A DNA stretch of 64,000 nt from RYN-230 sp963841695 (lineage in GTDB: Bacteria; Actinomycetota; Actinomycetes; Streptosporangiales; Streptosporangiaceae): NCBI GenBank assembly GCA_963841695.1, contig CAWJDQ010000007.1:354189-418188 (forward strand), given 5' to 3'. Below, piece after piece: positions 38,303 through 47,807 of the stretch. Both the position numbers and the translations under genes were made by a program. Each line of letters opens with the position of its first letter. Within the stretch, counting starts at the first letter, position 1. Under the pieces are notes generated by a model. The model saw nothing but the letters and a program-made list of their open reading frames with translations, was not told where the DNA came from and did not search any database.

Positions 38303-39452
38303 CCTCCCAGCAGCCAACTGCATCGACCGGCCCTGCGCCTGCCACCCGGTCCTCCGCGAGCTGACCGCCGCGGGCGTATCCATCTGGCTCGACGACATCA
38401 GCCGGGAGCGGCTGCGGACGGGCAACCTGGCCGAGCTCATCCGGGACTGGGCCGTCGCCGGCGTGACCTCCAACCCGACGATCTTCGCCAGCGCCGTGGC
38501 CCACGGCGACGCCTACGATCAGCAGCTCGCCGACCTCGCGGTCCGCGAGGTGAAGATCGAGGAGGCCGCCCGCGACATCGCCACCTACGACATCCGCTGG
38601 GGCTGCGACGTGCTGCGCCCGGTCTACGACATCACCGACGGCGTCGACGGCCGGGTGTCCATCGAGGTGGACCCCCGGATCGCCCGCGACACCGCCAAGA
38701 CCATCGCCGAGGCGCGGGCGCTGTGGTGGATGGTGGACCGGCCCAACCTGTTCATCAAGATCCCGGCGACGGTGGAGGGCCTGCCCGCGATCACCGCCGC
38801 CCTGGCCGAGGGGATCAGCGTCAACGTCACGCTGATCTTCTCCCTGGAACGGTACGGGCAGGTCATCGACGCGTTCATGGCCGGCCTGGAGCAGGCCCTG
38901 GCGGCCGGCCGCGATATCTCGTCGCTGGCCTCGGTGGCTTCCTTCTTCGTCAGCCGGGTGGACACCGAGGTGGACCGCCGGCTCGACAAGATCGGCACGC
39001 CGGAGGCGGCCGCGCTGCGCGGCAAGGCGGCCATCGCCAACGCCCGGCTGGCCTATGAGCTCTTCGAGCAGCGGACCGCGACCCCGCGGTGGCAGGCCCT
39101 GCGCGAGGCCGGGGCCAGGGTGCAGCGCCCGCTGTGGGCCTCCACCAGCACCAAGGACCCGGCCTTCGACGACACCATGTACGTGGTCGACCTGGTCGCC
39201 CCGGACACGGTCAACACCATGCCGGAATCGACGCTCCGCGCCACCGCGGACCATGCCACACTGCGCGGGGACACGATCCAGGGCACCTACGAGCAGTCCC
39301 GGCAGGTCTTCGCCGACCTGGCCAAGCTCGGCATCGGCTACGACGACGTGGTCAACGTGCTCGAGGAAGAGGGGGTGGAGAAGTTCGCTGCCTCCTGGAA
39401 CGAGTTCCTCGGCACCATCGAGTCGAACATGGCCGCGGTGGGCAAGCCATGA
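38299..39452 (+). pseudogene. tal: Transaldolase, frameshifted near the N-terminus
   Basis: The ATG at 38299 overlaps the tkt stop and opens MTSQQPTASTGPAPAT, but the frame closes near 38361. In another frame PVLRELTAAGVSIWLDDISRE begins at once and runs on through TSNPTIFASAV, FIKIPATVEGLPAI with the Schiff-base lysine, NVTLIFSLERY and ASTSTKDPAF to the end. A single indel near 38345 explains it. The enzyme transfers dihydroxyacetone units between sugar phosphates. Confidence 0.9.
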
Positions 39453-39490
39453 CCGATGGGCCGCCTGGTAACAGCAGACGGAGCGCAGTG

Positions 39491-41176
39491 ATGACTGAGT
39501 CGGCAACCACGGCCGAGAGCGAGACCGAGACGGCCGGGAACGCGCCGGGCGGGCAGGCACCCGCGGGCGGGCACATCAGCCAGGCGGAGCAGGAAGCACT
39601 GGCCGAGCCGGCCGGGCTGACGCCGGTCGTCAGCGGCCCGGCCGCCAACCCGCTCCGGGATCCGCGGGACCGGCGGATCCCGCGGGTCGCGGGTCCCTGC
39701 GTCCTGGTCATCTTCGGCGTTACCGGGGACCTGGCCCGCAAGAAGCTCATGCCGGCCATCTACGACCTGGCCAACCGCGGCCTGCTCCCGCCCGGCTTCT
39801 CGCTGGTCGGCTTCGCCCGCCGCGACTGGGAGCACGAGGACTTCGCGCAGGTCACCTACCAGGCCGTGAAGGAGCATGCGCGGACGCCGTTCCGGGAAAC
39901 CGTGTGGCGGCAGGTGTCCGAGGGCGTGCGGTTCGTGCCCGGCGAATTCGACGACGACGAGGCGTTCGACCGGCTCGCCACCTGCGTGGCGGAGCTGGAC
40001 CGGGAACGCGGCACCGGCGGGAACTACGCGTTCTACCTGTCGGTCCCGCCGAAGTTCTTCCCGCTGGTGGTCACCCAGCTGAAACGGTCCGGCCTGTCCA
40101 CGCCGCCCCAGCCGCCCCCCGGCCAGCCCCGGCCCTGGCGCCGGGTGGTGATCGAGAAGCCGTTCGGTCACGACCTGGCCAGTGCCCGCGCGCTCAACGA
40201 GACGCTGAGCGCCGTGTTCCCGCCGCACTCGGTGTTCCGGATCGACCACTACCTGGGCAAGGAAACCGTCCAGAACATCCTGGCCCTGCGGTTCGCCAAT
40301 ACGCTGTACGAGCCGATCTGGAACCGCGGCTACGTGGATCACGTGCAGATCACCATGGCGGAGGACATCGGCGTCGGCGGCCGGGCCGGGTACTACGACG
40401 GCATCGGCGCGGCCCGGGACGTGATCCAGAATCACCTGATGCAACTGCTGGCGCTGACCGCGATGGAGGAGCCTGTCTCGTTCGACGCGGACGCGCTGCG
40501 GGCGGAGAAGGAGAAGGTCCTGTCGGCGGTCCAGCTGCACGAGGACCTCGGGGCCACCACCGCGCGCGGGCAGTATGCGGCCGGCTGGCAAGGCGGCGTC
40601 CCGGTGGTGGGCTTCCTGGAGGAAGAGGGCATGGCGCCCGACTCGCGGACCGAGACCTACGCCGCGGTGAAGCTGAGGGTGGACACCAGGCGATGGGCCG
40701 GGGTTCCCTTCTACCTGCGGACCGGGAAGCGCCTGCCGCGCCGGATGTCGGAGATCGCGCTGCTGTTCCAGCGCGCGCCGCACCTGCCGTTCGCGGCCAC
40801 CGACACGGAGGAGCTGGGGCAGAACGCGCTGGTCATCCGGGTCCAGCCCGATGAGGGGGTCACGGTCAGGTTCGGCTCCAAGGTCCCCGGCTCGGCCATG
40901 GAAGTACGCGACGTGAACATGGATTTCGCGTACGGCGAGTCGTTCACCGAGAGCAGCCCGGAGGCGTACGAGCGGCTGCTGCTCGACGTGCTGATCGGCG
41001 ACCCGCCGCTGTTCCCGCGGCATCGCGAGGTGGAGCTGTCCTGGATGGTCCTCGACCCGATCGAGGCATTCTGGGCTGAGCACGGCAGGCCGGAACCCTA
41101 CCCGGCGGGCACGGCCGGCCCGCCCTCCGCGGACGCGATGATGGCCCGCGACGGACGGGCCTGGAGACGGCTTTGA
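39491..41176 (+). CDS. zwf: Glucose-6-phosphate dehydrogenase
   Basis: 561 residues from the ATG at 39491 with GGAG eight bases upstream; an ATG at 39449 overlaps the tal stop and is the alternative. The first 65 residues are low-complexity. VIFGVTGDLARKKLMPAIYDL binds NADP, and RIDHYLGKETVQN holds the substrate lysine and catalytic histidine. The first and committing step of the oxidative pentose phosphate pathway. OpcA, encoded next, is its activator in actinobacteria. Confidence 0.96.
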   Translation: MTESATTAESETETAGNAPGGQAPAGGHISQAEQEALAEPAGLTPVVSGPAANPLRDPRDRRIPRVAGPCVLVIFGVTGDLARKKLMPAIYDLANRGLLPPGFSLVGFARRDWEHEDFAQVTYQAVKEHARTPFRETVWRQVSEGVRFVPGEFDDDEAFDRLATCVAELDRERGTGGNYAFYLSVPPKFFPLVVTQLKRSGLSTPPQPPPGQPRPWRRVVIEKPFGHDLASARALNETLSAVFPPHSVFRIDHYLGKETVQNILALRFANTLYEPIWNRGYVDHVQITMAEDIGVGGRAGYYDGIGAARDVIQNHLMQLLALTAMEEPVSFDADALRAEKEKVLSAVQLHEDLGATTARGQYAAGWQGGVPVVGFLEEEGMAPDSRTETYAAVKLRVDTRRWAGVPFYLRTGKRLPRRMSEIALLFQRAPHLPFAATDTEELGQNALVIRVQPDEGVTVRFGSKVPGSAMEVRDVNMDFAYGESFTESSPEAYERLLLDVLIGDPPLFPRHREVELSWMVLDPIEAFWAEHGRPEPYPAGTAGPPSADAMMARDGRAWRRL

Positions 41177-41258
41177 GCGCCGCGCCTGCGCCCCGCGACC
41201 GGGCCGCGGCCGCCACGGCAGCGTGCCGCGTGGCCGCGGGCGGAAAGGACTGCCCCCG

Positions 41259-42235
41259 ATGATGATCGACCTGGCCGAGACGACCACCGACCGGATTCAC
41301 GACGCGATCCGGCAGGCCCGGCAACGGCTCGGCGGCCCGGCCAGCGGGATGGTGCTGACGCTGGTCATCGTGACGGACGAGGCGGCGCAGTACGACGCGG
41401 TCCGGTCGGCCAGCGAGGCCGCCCGGGAGCACCCGTGCCGGGTGCTCGCGGTGATCACCCGGCGGCCCGAGGCCACGTCCCGGCTCGACGCGGAGATCCG
41501 GGTGGGCGAGTCGGGGCCGGGTGAGGTCGTGCTGCTGCGGATGTACGGCGCGCTGGGTGAGCACGCCGACTCCGTGGTCACCCCGCTGCTGATGCCGGAT
41601 ACCCCGGTGGTGACCTGGTGGCCCGGGGCTCCCCCGGACGTCCCGGCCGCAGCCCGCTCGGTGCCCTGGCGCAGCGCCGGATCACCGACGCCGCGGCGGC
41701 CGCCGCGCCGCACGACTGCCTGGCCAGCCTGGCCGCGCACTACAAGCCCGGGGACACCGATCTGAGCTGGACCCGGGCCACGCCCTGGCGCTCGCTGCTG
41801 GCGGCCACGCTGGACCAGCCGCACGGCGAGATCCGCGGGGGCCGGGTCGAGGCCGAGCGGGCCAACCCGAGCGCGGACCTGATCGCCGCCTGGCTGTCCG
41901 TGCGGCTCGGCGCCCCGTTCGAGAACCGGGTGTCCGGCGGCCCCGGGGTCACCGCGGTCATCTTCGACACCAGCGACGGGGAGATGACGCTGACCCGGCC
42001 GGATGGACGGGTGGCGATGCTGCGCCTGCCCGGCGAGCCGGAGCGGCGGGTGGCGCTGCACCGCCGGGACACCGCAGAACTGCTGTCCGAGGAACTGCGC
42101 CTGCTGGACCCCGACGAGGTGTACGCCGAGACCATCGCCCCCTTCGTCACCCCCCACGCCGAGGTGCGGCGGAACGGCGGCAGCGGCCGCAAGCGGGCCG
42201 CCGCCGCGGACACCACCCCGCAAAGACAGAACCCG
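41259..42235 (+). pseudogene. opcA: Glucose-6-phosphate dehydrogenase assembly protein OpcA, frameshifted
   Basis: Start ATG 41259 with GGAAAGGA upstream. The N-terminal frame contains MVLTLVIVTDEAAQYD, RRPEATSRLDAEIRVGE and TPVVTWWPGAPPDVPA. Near 41652 the frame shifts, and the protein continues SPLGALAQRRITDA, DLSWTRATPWRSLLAATLDQ and LDPDEVYAETIAPFV. Adding one base at the break restores the frame. No stop then separates it from the next gene; the frame runs into Pgl. OpcA assembles and activates Zwf in mycobacteria and streptomycetes. Confidence 0.87.
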
Positions 42236-43015
42236 GTGAGCACGCCTGAGGTGCTCGTCCACCACGACGCGAGCCTGCTGGCCAAGGCGGCGGCGGCCCG
42301 GCTGGTGACCAGGCTGGTGGATGCGCAGGCGAGCTCGGGCCGGGCGGACCTGGTGCTGACCGGCGGCGGCATCGGCACCGCGGTGCTGGCCGAACTGGCC
42401 GCCGCCCCGGCCCGCGACGCGGTGGACTGGCGGCGGCTGGACATCTGGTGGGGCGACGAGCGCTTCCTGCCGTCCGGTCATCCCGAGCGCAACGAGGCAC
42501 AGGCGGAGACGGCGCTGCTGAGCCTGGTGGACACGGACCCGGCCCGGGTGCACCGGATGCCGGGGACCGACGGCCCGGACGGCAACGACCCGGAAGCGGC
42601 GGCCGCGCGGTACGCGGCTGAGCTGCGGCGGGCCGCCCAGCCGCAGGACCACGGCCCGGTGCCCGCCTTCGACGTGCTGATGCTCGGCATCGGGCCCGAA
42701 GGGCACGTGGCGTCACTCTTTCCCGGCATGCCGGCGCTGTACGACGAGCGGCCGGTCGTCGCGGTGCGCGGGGCGCCCAAGCCGCCGCCCACCAGGATCA
42801 CCCTGACGCTGCCCGCTATCCAGCGGGCCCGTGAGGTGTGGGTCCTGGCGGCCGGCGACGAGAAAGCCGGGGCGGTCCGCCTGGCCCTGTCCGACGCCGG
42901 GCCCGTCCAGGTGCCGGCCGCGGGGGCACGCGGCCAGCAGCGCACGCTGTTCCTGCTGGACCGGTCCGCGGCCAGCCAGCTTCCGCCCCAGCTGAACCGG
43001 ATCGCCTCGCCCTGA
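42236..43015 (+). CDS. pgl: 6-phosphogluconolactonase
   Basis: 259 residues counted from the GTG at 42236 (VSTPEVLVHHDASLLAK), although the frame is open upstream into OpcA. Motifs are LVLTGGGIGTAVLAEL, DIWWGDERFLPSGHPERNEA and MLGIGPEGHVASLFPG, which form the phosphate and lactone site. It hydrolyses 6-phosphogluconolactone made by Zwf. It is the last gene of the pentose-phosphate block before convergent genes. Confidence 0.94.
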   Translation: MSTPEVLVHHDASLLAKAAAARLVTRLVDAQASSGRADLVLTGGGIGTAVLAELAAAPARDAVDWRRLDIWWGDERFLPSGHPERNEAQAETALLSLVDTDPARVHRMPGTDGPDGNDPEAAAARYAAELRRAAQPQDHGPVPAFDVLMLGIGPEGHVASLFPGMPALYDERPVVAVRGAPKPPPTRITLTLPAIQRAREVWVLAAGDEKAGAVRLALSDAGPVQVPAAGARGQQRTLFLLDRSAASQLPPQLNRIASP

Positions 43016-43092
43016 GCCGCCTGAACCCGGGCCCGCGGCCCCAGGCACATGCTGGTGCGTCCGCTCACCGACCGCCGCACCCGGGCGGATGT

Positions 43093-43576
43093 CTAGTCGG
43101 GGTATCGGCCCGTCCCGTCGCCGCGTCCCCGGTCGTGGTCACCGGACCGATGGTCCGGCCCGTGCCGGTTACCCCGGGAGGGCCGGGCGGCCAGCCGGAG
43201 CAGCATGAACAGGATGACCAGCACCGGGATGAACGCGTACGGATCCCGGGCGGTGAGCGCGATGCCCGAGCCAGATGACCAGGATGGGCAGCATCGGGCT
43301 GAGGCGGCGGCCCGGCGGCGGCCCGGAAACCGGCAGTGGCTTGTCCCGGGCCGGATCGACCTGGGGGTCCGGCCGGGGAATCTCCAGCCTGGCCTGCTGG
43401 GGCAGGTCACGGGTGAGCTCGCGGAGCCCGCCCCAGGTCTTCGCGGCGAAGGCAAGCGTGGTCCGCTCGTCGAACTCCTCGAGGGTCAGCCGCCCGGCGC
43501 TGTACGCCTCACGCAAGATCTCGACGACGTGTTCCCGGTCGGCGTCCGAAGCGCGGATACCGCCGTCATCCGTCAT
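43093..43576 (-). pseudogene. DUF1707/SHOCT-like small membrane protein, frameshifted
   Basis: From the ATG at 43576 (GGGGAGG upstream) the DUF1707 domain is clear: IRASDADREHVVEILREAYSAGRLTLEEFDERT. After LSPMLPILVIWLG the frame breaks near 43270. The second transmembrane segment AFIPVLVILFMLLRLA and a His/Asp/Gly-rich tail lie in the next frame. Such proteins have an N-terminal cytosolic domain and a C-terminal membrane hairpin; function is not established. Confidence 0.75.
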
Positions 43577-43772
43577 CTCCAGACCTCCCCGAACCCCTGT
43601 CGGCCATTCCGCCCCTTTCATCCGGAGAATACCCCGGACCGGCCGCGGCCGACCCCGGCCGGGGGCGGGAATAGCCGGCGGCGCCCCGCTGCGGCGCGCA
43701 GGACCGGGCCGGCGGCCGTGGCGCCCGTCTGCCCGCGTGGTCAATTGTGCCCCGCTATGGTTAGATCTCGCC

Positions 43773-45443
43773 GTGCCCCCGGTGCCGCGCAGGCTTACCC
43801 AGGACCGGAACCACCTGATCGTGTGCGGGGACGACGCGCTGGCCTACCGGGTCGTCGAGGAGCTCACCACCAACTACGGTGAGCGGGTAACCGTCCTGCT
43901 CAGCGCCCGGGCCCGCGGTCACGGCCCGCGGATCGCGCGGCTGGCGGGGGTCCGCGTCATCGAACGGCCGGAGCTGGACGGAAGCGCCTTCGCCGATGCG
44001 GGCGCCCCGTCCGCCCGCGCGATTGCCCTGATGGGCCGGGACGACCTGGCCAACTTCCACGCCGCGCTCCGCGCCCAGGACGTCAGCCCGGGGCTCAGGC
44101 TGGTGATGCGGATCTTCAACACCGGGCTGGGCGAGCGGATGCGCAGCTTCTTCCCGGACTGCGCGGTGCTGTCCAGTTCCTCGATGGCCGCACCCTCGTT
44201 CGTCGCCGCGGCGCTGGGCGAGCCCGCGCCCAGCCATGTCCGGCTGGCCGGGCGCACCCTGTTCGTGGCCCGGTCAGGCGAGGCCGACGCCGCGCACCTC
44301 ATCTGCGGGCTGGCCACGACGGGGGCGCCCGGCCTCCCCCGGCTGCTGCCCCCCGGGCAGGAGCCAGCCGACCTGGTGCTCGCGGTCGCGGATGGCACCC
44401 CGCGCAATCCGCTGACCAGGGCGCGCCGCCGGCCGCTGCGGGCGGTGACGGACCTGCCCCGGCTCCTGTTCGGGCCCAAGCTGGGCGTCGTCTTCCTGGC
44501 CTTGTTCGCCGTGCTGGTGGCGGGCTTCGTGCTGCTGGCCACCGCAGGCGGCTTTTCCGCCAGCAACGCGCTGTACCTCACGTTCCTGGACGCCGCCGGC
44601 GCAGCGGTCACCGATCCGGCGCTGAGCGCGCCGGAGAAGGTCGCCCAGTTCCTGCTCACCTTCGACGGGATGGCCTTCCTCCCCCTGGTCACCGCGGCCG
44701 TGGTCGGCGCCCGGCTGACCGGCTCGGTGCGCGGCACGCAGCGGCCGCCCAGCGGCCATGTCATCGTGGCCGGCCTGGGCAACGTGGGCAGCCGTATCGC
44801 CGGCCAGCTGCACGACCTGGGCGTCAACGTGGTCTGCGTGGACCGCGACGAGAACGCCGCGGGGATCCGGCTGGCCCGCCGCCTCGGGCTGCGGGTGGTG
44901 ATCGGTGAAACCCACCGCGAGGAGACCCTGCGGGCGGCGGGCATCAGCACCAGCCAGGCCCTGGTCTCGGTGACCAACAGTGACATCGTGAACCTGGAGA
45001 CGGCGCTGCACGCCCGGGCCCTGGCCGCCGATGTGCGCCTGGTGCTGCGGCTGTCGGACGACGACCTCGCCGGGCGGGTGCAGAAGACGGTGGGGAACGC
45101 GATCTCGCGGAGCGTCCCCTCCCTGGCGGCGCCGGCCTTCGCGGCCGCCATGCTGGAGCACCAGGTGCTGCGCACCATCCCGGTCGGGCGGCACGTGCTG
45201 CTCATCGCGGACGTCCGGGTCGGAGCGGGATCGGAGCTGGCCGGGCAGCCGGTGCAGAACGTGCACCGCGGCGGCGAGGTCCGGGTCATCGCGGTGCGCC
45301 GCGCCGCGGCCGACGGCGTCGACTGGTCCCCGCGCCCGGACTACCAGATCGCGCCGCAGGACCGGATCTACGTCCTGGCCACCCGCTCCGGCCTGAGCGC
45401 GGTGCTGGCGCGAAGCCAGGCCGGCACGATCGCGCCAGCGTAA
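43773..45443 (+). CDS. Membrane protein with two TrkA-N (RCK) domains
   Basis: 556 residues from a GTG at 43773 with TATGGT-like sequence just upstream, so the transcript may be leaderless. An N-terminal RCK domain (HLIVCGDDALAYRVVEEL) is followed by two hydrophobic segments (GVVFLALFAVLVAGFVLLA and MAFLPLVTAAVVGARLTG), then a second Rossmann motif VIVAGLGNVGSRIAGQLHDLG and a TrkA-C-like end. The link between the two helices, LYLTFLDAAGAAVTDPALS, has no recognisable potassium filter. The topology resembles CASTOR/POLLUX-type or RCK-gated channels, but conduction is doubtful. Confidence 0.83.
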   Translation: MPPVPRRLTQDRNHLIVCGDDALAYRVVEELTTNYGERVTVLLSARARGHGPRIARLAGVRVIERPELDGSAFADAGAPSARAIALMGRDDLANFHAALRAQDVSPGLRLVMRIFNTGLGERMRSFFPDCAVLSSSSMAAPSFVAAALGEPAPSHVRLAGRTLFVARSGEADAAHLICGLATTGAPGLPRLLPPGQEPADLVLAVADGTPRNPLTRARRRPLRAVTDLPRLLFGPKLGVVFLALFAVLVAGFVLLATAGGFSASNALYLTFLDAAGAAVTDPALSAPEKVAQFLLTFDGMAFLPLVTAAVVGARLTGSVRGTQRPPSGHVIVAGLGNVGSRIAGQLHDLGVNVVCVDRDENAAGIRLARRLGLRVVIGETHREETLRAAGISTSQALVSVTNSDIVNLETALHARALAADVRLVLRLSDDDLAGRVQKTVGNAISRSVPSLAAPAFAAAMLEHQVLRTIPVGRHVLLIADVRVGAGSELAGQPVQNVHRGGEVRVIAVRRAAADGVDWSPRPDYQIAPQDRIYVLATRSGLSAVLARSQAGTIAPA

Positions 45444-45729
45444 GCAAAAACCTGGGTCTCCCCCAGGCAGGAATCCAGCGTTACGCTCAGGGCAGATCTT
45501 CCGTGTGGTTCTGCTGAGCCGCTTGTGAAGACGGAAGAAGGTCCCGAATGGTCCGTTATATCCGGGTTCTCCGTCCTATCCGGGGGGGACCCGCTACGGC
45601 CCAGGCGCCGGGCACGCCCGCATGCCCGGTCCCTGCCACCGGGATCTTCAGTCAACCCATGCGCCGCACCGGCCATCCGGGCTTCCCGCCCGTGGCCGGG
45701 CGGCGCACCGCTCCATCAGGAGGAATCAC
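45444..45729. other. Intergenic interval, no gene seen
   Basis: 286 bp between the two-RCK gene and the acetate permease. It has a short hairpin CCTGGG/CCCAGG just after the first gene, which may end that transcript, and presumably the permease promoter. I see no convincing coding sequence. Confidence 0.4.
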
Positions 45730-46359
45730 TTGAGCGTCAACGATGACCTACCTGCAGCTCCTGTGGCCGCCCCGTTGTCGGGGATAGCCGACCCCGCACC
45801 CCTGGGGCTCGGCGCGTTCGCCTTGACCACGTTCCTGCTGTCGGCGGCGAACGCGGGCTGGATGAAGAGCGCCACAGGTGACGCCTGGCTTGGCTACGCC
45901 TTCGCCTACGGCGGCTTCGGCCAGCTGCTCGCGGGCATGTGGGAATTCCGCAACCGGAACGTGTTCGGTGCCACCGCGTTCTCCACCTACGGAGGGTTCT
46001 GGATCGGGCTGGGGCTGTGGGCCCTGCTGGTGGCCCCGCACGCCACGTCTCCCGCGGCGGCCGACCATGACATCGCCTGGATCCTGCTGGCCTTCGCTAT
46101 CTTCAACACCTACATGCTGATCTGGAGCACGCAGGTGAACGCGGCGGTGTTCTCGGTGTTCCTCTTCCTGGAAGCCACCGAGGTCATCCTGTTCATCGGC
46201 AACTTCGCCAACAGCAGCGGCACGGTCAAGCTCGGCGGGTACCTGGGCGTGGTCACCGCGGCCCTCGCCTGGTACACCTCGGCGGCCGGCGTGGCCAACG
46301 GGATGGGTGGCCGCCTGACGGTCCCCGTCGGCCGGCCGCTGATCGCCCCGAGGGTCTGA
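45730..46359 (+). CDS. Acetate uptake transporter, GPR1/FUN34/SatP family
   Basis: 209 residues from a TTG at 45730 with a strong AGGAGG six bases upstream. The motif ADPAPLGLGAFALTTFLLS is the family signature NPAPLGL with Asn replaced by Asp. Six membrane helices, with GYAFAYGGFGQLLAGMWEFR as a further conserved block. It imports acetate or succinate. A strong hairpin follows the gene. Confidence 0.92.
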   Translation: MSVNDDLPAAPVAAPLSGIADPAPLGLGAFALTTFLLSAANAGWMKSATGDAWLGYAFAYGGFGQLLAGMWEFRNRNVFGATAFSTYGGFWIGLGLWALLVAPHATSPAAADHDIAWILLAFAIFNTYMLIWSTQVNAAVFSVFLFLEATEVILFIGNFANSSGTVKLGGYLGVVTAALAWYTSAAGVANGMGGRLTVPVGRPLIAPRV

Positions 46360-46391
46360 GCCGGCCCGACTCAGGGAGCGCTTAGTCAGCT

Positions 46392-46425
46392 GATCCCGGG
46401 GGGCCGAAGCAGGCCCCCCGGGATC
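46392..46425 (+). terminator. Strong stem-loop terminator
   Basis: GATCCCGGGGGGCC (46392-46405) pairs perfectly with GGCCCCCCGGGATC (46412-46425) across a 6-nt loop. It lies 33 bp past the acetate permease stop and before the MscS gene. There is no T-run, which is common in high-GC actinobacteria. Confidence 0.8.
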
Positions 46426-46448
46426 ACGCGTCACCGGGCCCGGGCAGG

Positions 46449-47246
46449 ATGGTCCGCGTGGATCTGCACGAGAAGCGGCAACTCGACCGGGCGGAGCACC
46501 TGGCCCGGGTGAACCAGCAGGTGGCCAGAGCCAAAGCGCACGCCCGGCCGTGGCGGGCCATCATCGCGGCGGTGCTGGCCATCATCGCGGCCGCGGTCGC
46601 CTCCGAGATCGACACGGATTTCAAGGACTGGACCGGCCACGGCCATTACGTGTACAAGATAGTGGCCGCCGGGTGCATCGCGGCGTTCCTGGTCTTCGGC
46701 ACGGTGGCCGTGGTCGGGCTGGCCGGGAAAGCCAGGCAGGTCCTGGCCCCGGCCGTTGGCGCGTCCCACGCCGCGGTGGTGCGCTACGCCATCCTGCTGG
46801 CCGGCGGGGCGACCATCTTCGTCCTGGGCATTAGCCTGATGAAAGTCCCGATCGGCCAGCTTCTCGTCGGCGGGGCGGTCACCACGATCCTGCTCGGCAT
46901 CGCCGGGCAGCAGTCGTTGTCCAACGTATTCGCGGGCCTGGTGCTGCTGCTGTCGCGGCCCTTCGCCGTGGGGGACTATATCCGGCTCAAATCGGGGGCC
47001 CTGGGCGGCGTGACCGACGGCCTGGTCGCCGAGATAGGCATTACCTACTTGCGGCTGGACACTGAGGACGGCACTCTGCATCTGCCCAATTCCCAGGTGC
47101 TCGCGGCCGCGGTGGGGCCTATCGCGCGGCCGCAGCCCCGGGAATCTGGGCCGGTGCCCCAGGACCCGGGGCCGGCGCGTGAGCCGGACCAGCCGGCGGT
47201 TCATGACGACCCGCCGTACGGCGGGCCGCCGTACGGATCGCCATGA
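46449..47246 (+). CDS. Small-conductance mechanosensitive channel, MscS family (short)
   Basis: 265 residues. Three hydrophobic segments (about 40-55, 70-95 and 108-135) lead into the MscS pore and beta domain: GQLLVGGAVTTILLGIAGQQSLSNVFAGLVLLLSRPF and VGDYIRLKSGALGGVTDGLVAEIGITYLRL. The C-terminal cage domain is missing or replaced by a Pro-rich tail of 50 residues. The channel releases solutes on hypo-osmotic shock. Confidence 0.88.
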   Translation: MVRVDLHEKRQLDRAEHLARVNQQVARAKAHARPWRAIIAAVLAIIAAAVASEIDTDFKDWTGHGHYVYKIVAAGCIAAFLVFGTVAVVGLAGKARQVLAPAVGASHAAVVRYAILLAGGATIFVLGISLMKVPIGQLLVGGAVTTILLGIAGQQSLSNVFAGLVLLLSRPFAVGDYIRLKSGALGGVTDGLVAEIGITYLRLDTEDGTLHLPNSQVLAAAVGPIARPQPRESGPVPQDPGPAREPDQPAVHDDPPYGGPPYGSP

Positions 47247-47300
47247 CGCCCCGGACCGGTGCTGGCTCGCCCGGTGCCGGTTCGCTCAGCGCTCGCTCAG

Positions 47301-47639
47301 TCAGTGGTGCTTCGCCTCGTAACTGGCGACGACATCGGCCGGGATGCGGCCGCGATCGCTGACCTCGATCCCGCTTTGCTTGGCCCAACTCCGGATGGCG
47401 GCGCTGTGCTGCCGGTGCGCCGTGGTCCGGCGCTTGGTGCGGCCGGGCCGGGCAGACGCCCGGCGCGCGCGTTCCGCGTAACGGGCCACCACGTCGTCAA
47501 ACTTTTGGCTGTGCTTCTCGCACAGGTCGATCTCATAGTCCCGCCCATCCAGGCTGAACCGGCGTGCGTGATGCTGGCCCTCAGGAATCAGTTTCTGGTC
47601 GTAGTCACAGGCAAATGTGACGGAAACCTTCTGTGCCAC
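47301..47639 (-). CDS. Lsr2-family nucleoid-associated protein
   Basis: 112 residues from the GTG at 47639 with GGGGGG nine bases upstream. The N-terminal dimerisation region begins AQKVSVTFACDYDQKL and includes RRFSLDGRDYEIDLCEKH. The C-terminal DNA-binding domain ends AIRSWAKQSGIEVSDRGRIPADVVASYEA, the hallmark of Lsr2. The N-terminal half is diverged, with Cys and His in place of the usual residues. Lsr2 binds A/T-rich minor grooves and silences acquired DNA. It is probably a paralogue of a main lsr2 elsewhere. Confidence 0.9.
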   Translation of the reverse strand: MAQKVSVTFACDYDQKLIPEGQHHARRFSLDGRDYEIDLCEKHSQKFDDVVARYAERARRASARPGRTKRRTTAHRQHSAAIRSWAKQSGIEVSDRGRIPADVVASYEAKHH

Positions 47640-47807
47640 TTGAGGCCCCCCTTCCTCTGGTGGCAAATATATCCCGCCACGGGCGCCCCAACCATAACGA
47701 CACCCAAAGAAGGGCAGAGCCGCAAGCCGGGGGCCGCCATTTGGGTCAGCGAGCCCGCCCATCCCGGCGGTCCGGGCGGCCGCCCCGGGGGCAGCGGCGG
47801 CTATCGG

